DNA of 45,094 nt from Acidimicrobiales bacterium (GTDB taxonomy: Bacteria > Actinomycetota > Acidimicrobiia > Acidimicrobiales > MedAcidi-G1), in assembly GCA_022451505.1 (NCBI GenBank), contig JAKURX010000005.1, positions 1-45,094 on the forward strand. Reading direction: 5' to 3'. This document shows, one piece after another, positions 40,379-45,094 of the stretch. The notes below the pieces were generated by a model, which saw nothing but the letters and a program-made list of their open reading frames with translations, ran no database searches and was not told where the DNA came from. The first letter of the stretch is position 1; each line of letters begins with the position of its first letter. A program made the translations under genes and the position numbers.

Positions 40379-41248
40379 GTGGTTCCACCGATTTTCGACC
40401 CGGGTCTGGAAACGGCTTTCCATGCCGACGGTTTCGTCACCGTGGAACGCCTGATTCCCGAACACGTCCTGAGCCCGCTCCACGAGCGGTTCGACCGCCT
40501 GTTCCGTGGCGTGTTCGAGACTGGGGTGGCGCCCGACGAGGTCAACTGGCAGGACGGGTCGGGAGACCCCACGCTGACCCGCCAGATCTGCAACGGCTGG
40601 AAGGCCGACCGGCTGGTCGCCTCGGTGGTCCTCTCCGAGCGCCTCGGAGAGGTGCTGGCCCGCCTGGCCGGTTGGCCCGGAGCCCGGATCATTCAAGACA
40701 ACCTGCTGTGGAAGCCGCCCGGCGCCCGGTCAGTGGGCTTCCACCGGGACAACGCCTACCTCGCCTGGTACCGGCCGCAGGAGATGGCCACCTGCTGGAT
40801 CGCCCTGGACCCGACGGCAGCGGTCGGGGGGACGGTGGAATTCGCCCGGGGGTCACACCGGTGGTCGACGGACGGCAACCCTTTTATGCAGTTCCACGCC
40901 CCGGACGACCATCGGGACCCGATGGAGGCGGCGGCCGCCGCCGAGGGCGTGGTGTCTGACGTGGTGCCCGTCGAAGTTCCGGCCGGGGGAGGGTCCTTTC
41001 ACCACGGCTGGACGTGGCACGGGTCGGCCCCCAACCGGTCTGATGTCCACCGCCGGGTTCTGGTGCTGCACTGCGGTAGCAGTGAGGCCCGGTTCCACCG
41101 GCCAGGCTTCGAAAAGGGCAACGGGCCCATCTACTCCCGGTACGCCCGCCCGGACGTCGACGACATGGACGAGGTCCACTTCCCGGTGCTGTGGCGCGAC
41201 GACGGATACCGAACTCCAGGACTAGAAAGTCTCACAGTTCAGTTATAG
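40379..41248 (+). CDS. PhyH family oxygenase, copy 3
   Basis: A 289-residue Fe(II)/2-oxoglutarate oxygenase. Ligands are H122 and D124 (FHRDNAYLAW) and H214 (TWHGSAPNRSD), with an Arg in DVHRR as the probable 2-oxoglutarate partner. The open frame reaches back into the deacetylase gene; GTG 40379, 17 nt after that stop, gives the usual start (VPPIFDPGLETAFHADGFV). It belongs to the doeA-argE operon. EctD, the ectoine hydroxylase, is also a PhyH protein, but the EctD signature near its iron site is not present, so hydroxyectoine chemistry is only a possibility. It differs strongly from copies 1 and 2 in the segment after the HxD motif. Confidence 0.84.
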   Translation: MVPPIFDPGLETAFHADGFVTVERLIPEHVLSPLHERFDRLFRGVFETGVAPDEVNWQDGSGDPTLTRQICNGWKADRLVASVVLSERLGEVLARLAGWPGARIIQDNLLWKPPGARSVGFHRDNAYLAWYRPQEMATCWIALDPTAAVGGTVEFARGSHRWSTDGNPFMQFHAPDDHRDPMEAAAAAEGVVSDVVPVEVPAGGGSFHHGWTWHGSAPNRSDVHRRVLVLHCGSSEARFHRPGFEKGNGPIYSRYARPDVDDMDEVHFPVLWRDDGYRTPGLESLTVQL

Positions 41249-41265
41249 GCTCTCACTCACAGTGA
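41246..41265 (+). promoter_or_regulatory. Candidate -10 and 13-bp palindrome upstream of xsc
   Basis: TAGGCT (41246-41251) could be a -10 for xsc, with an 80-nt leader. Directly after it TCACT-CAC-AGTGA (41253-41265) is palindromic and might be an operator. Confidence 0.3.
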
Positions 41266-41342
41266 TCGAGACCCGCCGTGGCGGGCCGGAGGCGGTCCCG
41301 TCCGCCGCCACACCGAATTCCGGAACCCACAGGAGCATTCCC

Positions 41343-43109
41343 ATGACCCGCATGACCCCCAGCGAGGCCTTCGTCGAGACGATGGTGGCCAACGGCGTCA
41401 CCACCACCTTCGGCATCATGGGCTCGGCCTTCATGGACGCCATGGACATCTTTACTCCGGCCGGGATCCGCCTGATCCCGGTGGTGCACGAACAGGGTGC
41501 CGCCCACATGGCCGACGGCTATGCCCGAGTTAGCGGCCGTCACGGCGTGGTCATCGGCCAGAACGGCCCCGGGATCTCCAACTGCGTGACAGCCATTGCG
41601 GCGGCCTTCTGGGCCCATAGCCCGGTGGTCATCGTGACCCCGGAGACCGGGACGATGGGCATTGGCCTGGGTGGCTTCCAGGAGGCCAACCAACTCCCCA
41701 TGTTCCAGGAGTTCACCAAGTACCAGGGCCACATCGTCAACGAGAACCGGATGGCCGAGATCACAGCACGGTGCTTCGACCGGGCCATGTCCGAGATCGG
41801 CCCCACCCAGCTGAACATCCCCCGGGACCGGTTCTACGGCGAGATCGACGTCGAGATCGCCGAGCCGATGGTTTTAGATCGAGGCCCGGGCGGTGACGAC
41901 AGCTTGGACGCGGCAGCCGAGATGCTGGCCAACGCTGAGTTCCCGGTCATGGTTTCGGGCGGCGGCGTGGTCATGGGCGACGCGGTGGCCGACGCCATCG
42001 TCCTGGCTGAGCGGCTGGGCTGCCCGGTGGTTAACAGCTACCTGCATAACGACTCCTTCCCAGCCAGCCACCCGCAGTGGTGCGGCCCGCTGGGCTACCA
42101 GGGGTCCAAGGCGGCCATGAAGCTCATCTCAGGGGCTGACGTGGTACTGGCCCTCGGCACGCGGCTCGGTCCGTTCGGCACGCTGCCCCAACACGAGATG
42201 GACTACTGGCCCGCCGACGCCAAGATCATCCAGGTCGACGCCGACCACAAGATGCTGGGCCTGGTCAAGAAGATCTCCGTGGGCATCTGCGGCGACGCCG
42301 GAGCGGCGGCACGAGCCCTGACCGACCGCCTAGCCGATCGCACCCTGGCCTGTGACACCAGCCGCGACGAACGTGCCGACCGTATGGCGACGGAGAAGAA
42401 GGCCTGGGAGGACGAGCTGGACGAGTGGACGCATGAAACCGACGACTTCAGCATCGACATGATCAAGGAGGCCATCGACGAGGAGGACAACTGGCTACAC
42501 CCCCGCCAGGTCCTTCGCGAGCTCGAGAAGGCCATGCCGGCCCGGGCCATGGTCTCGACCGACATCGGCAACATCAACTCGGTGGCCAACAGCTACCTGC
42601 GGTTCGACGAGCCCCGCTCGTTCTTCGCCGCCATGAGTTGGGGAAACTGTGGCTACGCCCTGCCGACCATCATCGGTGCCAAGGCGGCCGCCCCCGACCG
42701 TCCAGCGCTCTCGTACGCCGGCGACGGTGCTTGGGCCATGAGCATGGTGGAAGTCATGACAGCCGTTCGCCACAACATCCCGGTCACCGCGGTGGTGTTC
42801 CACAACCGCCAGTGGGGAGCCGAGAAGAAGAACCAGGTCGACTTCTACGGTCGACGGTTCGTAGCCGGCGAGTTGGACGGTGGCGAGAACTACGCCGAGA
42901 TCGCCCGGGCCATGGGCGCCGACGGGGTCCAGGTGGACCAACTCGAAGACGTCGGCCCGACGATGTCGGCGGCGATCGACGCCCAGATGAACGAGGGCAG
43001 GACCACGGTCATAGAGATCATGTGCACCAAGGAACTTGGCGACCCGTTCCGGAAGGACGCCCTGTCCACGCCGGTGCGCCACCTCGAGCAGTACGCCGAC
43101 TTCGTCTGA
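41343..43109 (+). CDS. xsc: Sulfoacetaldehyde acetyltransferase Xsc
   Basis: A 588-residue ThDP enzyme that splits sulfoacetaldehyde with phosphate into acetyl phosphate and sulfite, the central step of taurine and isethionate use. Xsc-specific stretches include FGIMGSAFMDAMDIF (about 23-37), QNGPGISNCVTAI (about 74-86), GLGGFQEANQLPMFQEF, and LNIPRDRFYGEIDVEI. Glu50 (VVHEQGAAHM) activates the cofactor, and GDGAWAM...N near 460-490 binds ThDP. AGGAG is 7 nt before ATG 41343, which fixes the start. Phosphotransacetylase, taurine dehydrogenase or transaminase and sulfite exporter genes, often adjacent in other bacteria, are missing here. It follows PhyH copy 3 by 94 nt and may have its own promoter. 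Confidence 0.88.
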   Translation: MTRMTPSEAFVETMVANGVTTTFGIMGSAFMDAMDIFTPAGIRLIPVVHEQGAAHMADGYARVSGRHGVVIGQNGPGISNCVTAIAAAFWAHSPVVIVTPETGTMGIGLGGFQEANQLPMFQEFTKYQGHIVNENRMAEITARCFDRAMSEIGPTQLNIPRDRFYGEIDVEIAEPMVLDRGPGGDDSLDAAAEMLANAEFPVMVSGGGVVMGDAVADAIVLAERLGCPVVNSYLHNDSFPASHPQWCGPLGYQGSKAAMKLISGADVVLALGTRLGPFGTLPQHEMDYWPADAKIIQVDADHKMLGLVKKISVGICGDAGAAARALTDRLADRTLACDTSRDERADRMATEKKAWEDELDEWTHETDDFSIDMIKEAIDEEDNWLHPRQVLRELEKAMPARAMVSTDIGNINSVANSYLRFDEPRSFFAAMSWGNCGYALPTIIGAKAAAPDRPALSYAGDGAWAMSMVEVMTAVRHNIPVTAVVFHNRQWGAEKKNQVDFYGRRFVAGELDGGENYAEIARAMGADGVQVDQLEDVGPTMSAAIDAQMNEGRTTVIEIMCTKELGDPFRKDALSTPVRHLEQYADFV

Positions 43110-43119
43110 TTGGACTCTT

Positions 43120-43134
43120 CGGGCCCACGGCCCG
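43120..43134. terminator. Short GC hairpin between xsc and the convergent VOC gene
   Basis: CGGGCC-CAC-GGCCCG (6-bp stem, 3-nt loop) lies 11 nt after the xsc stop and 10 nt before the VOC stop. There is no T-run, so terminator function is moderately supported. Confidence 0.45.
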
Positions 43135-43143
43135 TGTCGAAAC

Positions 43144-43704
43144 TCAGATCCCGGTCGCCTGGGCCGGCTTGTGGGAAACGTCGCCGGGGTCGAGTTCACG
43201 GGTCCAGGCGGCGAATTCCAGCAGGATCCCATCGGGGTCCCGGAAATAGACGGAGCGCACGAACACCCCATCGTGCACATCGCGGGCCACCCCCCACTCG
43301 GAGTCGTCATGGTTCATGACCTCCGAGCACTCCACGCCGGCGGCTCGGAGCCGGTCCACATAGCCGTCGATGTCGGCGGCCGGCACGTGGAAGGCCACGT
43401 GGTTCATCGAGCCGTGGGCCGAGTGGATGGCCCCCCGGTCCGGCCGGTCGGCCGGCATCGACACCCCCGGGGCGGCCGGCGGTGCGTCAGGGAACCAGAA
43501 GAAGGCCACTGAGTTCCCGTTACCGCAGTCGAAGAAGAAGTGCTGGCCGGCTCCGCCGCCCAACTCGATGGTCTTGGTGAGTGGCATGCCCAGGATGCCC
43601 TCGTAAAAGGCCACGGTGGCTGCCATGTCACGGCAGACCAGGGCCAGATGATTGATACCCCGGACCTCGAACCCGTGGCCCTTCTGCCCCCGGTCGTCGA
43701 CCAT
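43144..43704 (-). CDS. VOC superfamily (glyoxalase/dioxygenase-type) protein
   Basis: A 186-residue vicinal-oxygen-chelate fold protein. Two beta-alpha-beta-beta-beta units are visible. The first starts INHLALVCRDMAATVAFYEGILGMPL (His19 as likely metal ligand) and includes HFFFDCGNG. The second starts SMNHVAFHVPAADIDGYVDRLRAAG and ends SVYFRDPDGILLEFAAW, whose Glu is the usual last metal ligand. Members include glyoxalases, extradiol dioxygenases and epimerases; the sequence does not decide which. On the minus strand TAGGGT ends 8 nt before ATG 43704, so it is probably leaderless. It is divergent from the SDR gene and converges on xsc. Confidence 0.85.
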   Translation of the reverse strand: MVDDRGQKGHGFEVRGINHLALVCRDMAATVAFYEGILGMPLTKTIELGGGAGQHFFFDCGNGNSVAFFWFPDAPPAAPGVSMPADRPDRGAIHSAHGSMNHVAFHVPAADIDGYVDRLRAAGVECSEVMNHDDSEWGVARDVHDGVFVRSVYFRDPDGILLEFAAWTRELDPGDVSHKPAQATGI

Positions 43705-43712
43705 GGAAGCCG

Positions 43713-43718
43713 ACCCTA
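43713..43718 (-). promoter_or_regulatory. Candidate -10 element, leaderless start of the VOC gene
   Basis: TAGGGT on the minus strand ends 8 nt before ATG 43704. Confidence 0.42.
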
Positions 43719-43792
43719 GACGGGGCCCGGTTCAGACCCCAGCCGAGGCGCTGCCAGACTCGGACCGTCCAACCTCCAACCAAAGTGCCGAC

Positions 43793-44569
43793 ATGACGAC
43801 GCCCGAACAGCAACTCACCGACTTCACCGACCGGGTGGTAGTGGTGACCGGCGGCAGTCGGGGGCTGGGCCAGGCCATGGTCGAGGCGTTCGCCCGCTGC
43901 GGCGCCGACGTGGTGGTGGCCAGCCGCAAGATGGACGCCTGCGCGAAGGTTGCCAAAGAGGTCTCGACGGCCACCGGCCGCCGGACCCTGCCGGTGGCCT
44001 GCCACGTCGGTGACTGGGCGCAGTGCGACGCCCTCACCGAGGCCGTGTACGCCGAGTTCGGACGGTGCGACGTGCTGGTCAACAACGCCGGCAGCTCCCC
44101 GCTCTACCCATCGCTGGTCGAGGCCGAAGAGGCCCTGTTCGACAAGACGATGGCCGTCAACCTACGGGGAACCTTCCGGCTGTCGTCCACCTTCGGATCC
44201 CGCATGGTCGAGGCGGGCGGCGGCGCCATCATCAACGTGAGCTCCGTCTCGGCATCGGCTCCCACTCCCGTGGAGGCCATCTACGGGGCGGCCAAGGCCG
44301 GGGTGCACTCGCTGACCGAGTCGTTCGCCCGGGCCTACGGCCCGACTGTTCGGGTCAACTGTCTGCAGCCCGGACCGTTCCTCACCGACATCTCCACCCA
44401 CTGGCCGGCCAGCGCTCACGAGGGGTTCCGCCAGCGCCTAGCCCTCCAGCGGGCCGGAAAGGTCGACGAGATCGTGGGGGCAGCCCTGTACCTGGCATCG
44501 GACGCCGCATCGTTCACGACGGGCTCGGTGCTCAAGGTGGATGGCGGCGCCGTGTACGGAACGGGCTGA
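43793..44569 (+). CDS. Classical short-chain dehydrogenase/reductase (SDR)
   Basis: A 258-residue NAD(P)-dependent oxidoreductase with a full set of SDR motifs: TGGSRGLG cofactor loop (19-26), NNAG (97-100), the catalytic Ser region NVSSVSA (149-155), YxxxK as Y164-GAA-K168, and a C-terminal SFTTGSVLKVDGG. An Arg after the first strand (ASRK) suggests NADP(H) preference. Length is typical. ATG 43793 is the natural start; upstream in-frame codons overlap the divergent VOC gene region. Its substrate is unknown. Sitting near xsc, it might handle an alcohol or aldehyde such as isethionate/sulfoacetaldehyde, but many SDRs would look the same. Confidence 0.88.
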   Translation: MTTPEQQLTDFTDRVVVVTGGSRGLGQAMVEAFARCGADVVVASRKMDACAKVAKEVSTATGRRTLPVACHVGDWAQCDALTEAVYAEFGRCDVLVNNAGSSPLYPSLVEAEEALFDKTMAVNLRGTFRLSSTFGSRMVEAGGGAIINVSSVSASAPTPVEAIYGAAKAGVHSLTESFARAYGPTVRVNCLQPGPFLTDISTHWPASAHEGFRQRLALQRAGKVDEIVGAALYLASDAASFTTGSVLKVDGGAVYGTG

Positions 44570-44591
44570 GCCGGGTACCAGACTGCAGCGA

Positions 44592-44616
44592 GCAGTACCG
44601 ACCCGCCCGGTACTGC
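44592..44616. repeat. Inverted repeat between the SDR and FAD oxidoreductase genes
   Basis: A 9-bp perfect inverted repeat (44592-44600/44608-44616, 7-nt centre) follows the SDR stop by 22 nt. It may act as a terminator or regulator site; no T-run follows. Confidence 0.4.
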
Positions 44617-44644
44617 CGGACGGACCGGAACGAGGAGCGACGAC

Positions 44645-44737
44645 GTGGTGGACATCGGCCGGCCCGCTGAGGGGCAGAACCAGTGGTACCCGTTCATGGA
44701 CCGACCGGTCCCGGCCACCGTCGACGGCCTGCTGCAG
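44645..44737 (+). repeat. Direct repeat, copy 1
   Basis: This 93-bp segment is the first copy of a repeat seen again at the very end of the window; one mismatch (C at 44660 versus G at 45017). Confidence 0.95.
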
Positions 44738-45094
44738 AACCCTCCTGTCGTACCCCTCCACGACGTGGCGACTCTGCCCGCCTCGGCTCGTTACGTGGTG
44801 GTAGGGGCCGGGATCCACGGCCTGTCCACCGCCTATCACCTGGCCAGGGAACTAGAGCGCACAGGAAAGGGATCGGGCAGCGACGTGGTCCTCATCGATA
44901 AGGCGGGCCCGGGTGCCGGCGCCACCGGCCTGGCCTGCGGCTGCGTGCGGAACCTCTACATGACCGAACCGCTCCACGCCATCCTCCGGGCCAGCGTCGA
45001 GGTGGTGGACATCGGCGGGCCCGCTGAGGGGCAGAACCAGTGGTACCCGTTCATGGACCGACCGGTCCCGGCCACCGTCGACGGCCTGCTGCAG
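44645..45094 (+). CDS. FAD-dependent oxidoreductase (DAO family), 5' part, with suspicious 3' sequence
   Basis: The open frame of 150 codons reaches the window end. After a short N-terminal extension (GRPAEGQNQWYPFMDRP) comes the FAD-binding Rossmann motif YVVVGAGIHGLSTAYHLARELE, then VVLIDKAGPGAGATGLACGCVRN, all typical of sarcosine- or glycine-oxidase-like flavoproteins. GAGGAG (44632-44637) lies 7 nt before GTG 44645. After LHAILRASVEV the sequence returns in frame to the N-terminal extension, which does not fit the family, where the FAD domain should continue. The last 93 bases are thus likely an artefact or a partial duplication. The gene continues beyond the window; a link to the amine-oxidation genes is plausible. 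Confidence 0.7.
   Translation, partial: MVDIGRPAEGQNQWYPFMDRPVPATVDGLLQNPPVVPLHDVATLPASARYVVVGAGIHGLSTAYHLARELERTGKGSGSDVVLIDKAGPGAGATGLACGCVRNLYMTEPLHAILRASVEVVDIGGPAEGQNQWYPFMDRPVPATVDGLLQ
45002..45094 (+). repeat. Direct repeat, copy 2, ending at the last base
   Basis: Matches 44645-44737 at 92 of 93 positions. The offset is 357 bp, a multiple of three. Ending exactly at the sequence edge suggests an assembly break within a repeat. Confidence 0.95.

Noticed and set aside
39144-40388. Minus-strand frame of about 410 codons opposite the ArgE-like gene
   Set aside because: Antisense to an M20 protein with all motifs intact; no recognisable domain in the antisense translation.
40379-41248. 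Annotation of PhyH copy 3 as ectoine hydroxylase EctD
   Set aside because: Only the general HxD...H site is shared; EctD signature residues around the iron site are not seen.

Overview
The window is about 45 kb of high-GC DNA that reads as a chromosomal segment of an actinobacterium, most plausibly a marine-type member of Acidimicrobiia. The support is a four-Cys WhiB regulator, a UPF0182 membrane protein, a zincin of the F420-associated hydrolase family, a PDZ/Lon-type (S16) membrane protease, and many genes that appear leaderless: a TANNNT -10 element ends 6-8 nt before the start codon. No transposase, phage gene, CRISPR array or rRNA was seen. The only tRNA is an initiator tRNA-Met at 25116-25192. 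The phylum is fairly secure; the class is an inference.

Region 1 (1-17.4 kb) is mostly housekeeping. It holds the 3' end of tatA; a small unknown protein; whiB; a Na+/phosphate symporter with a PhoU-domain protein; surE; an MFS transporter; a zincin metalloprotease; an atypical membrane-anchored SDR; moaE; a small membrane protein; mreB; a HEAT-repeat protein; a two-TM protein; the PDZ-S16 protease; a 1004-aa UPF0182 protein; a coiled-coil protein; a DUF3298-like lipoprotein; and an MgtC/SapB protein.

Region 2 (17.4-29.8 kb) begins the catabolic part. A dimethylglycine/sarcosine dehydrogenase-like flavoprotein and an MttB-family methyltransferase without pyrrolysine are joined by an ATGA overlap. 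Divergent to them are an unknown protein and a cytoplasmic PhnD-like binding protein. Next come a kynurenine-formamidase-like hydrolase with a tryptophan 2,3-dioxygenase-like protein whose distal His is Gly, the initiator tRNA, a MaoC-type hot-dog protein, a TauD-type dioxygenase, and a pair made of an acetolactate-synthase-like ThDP enzyme and a luciferase-like (LLM) flavoenzyme.

Region 3 (30.2-45.1 kb) is densely packed with small-molecule degradation genes. One co-directional run is ArgE/DapE deacylase, acyl-CoA-dehydrogenase-like flavoprotein, RidA, Rieske oxygenase, DUF1028 and PhyH oxygenase. A second unit on the minus strand pairs a PhyH oxygenase with a creatinase-fold hydrolase lacking the M24 metal ligands. 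Divergent from it, across a perfect palindrome, are an ectoine hydrolase (DoeA-like), an ArgE-like deacetylase, a third PhyH oxygenase and sulfoacetaldehyde acetyltransferase (Xsc). A VOC protein, an SDR and the start of an FAD oxidoreductase follow. Read together, regions 2 and 3 look like an osmolyte- and amine-scavenging block (methylated amines, ectoine, C2 sulfonates). The substrates of the ArgE-Rieske-PhyH run are not recognisable from sequence.

The last 93 bases repeat 44645-44737 with one mismatch, in frame. This may be an assembly artefact at a contig end.
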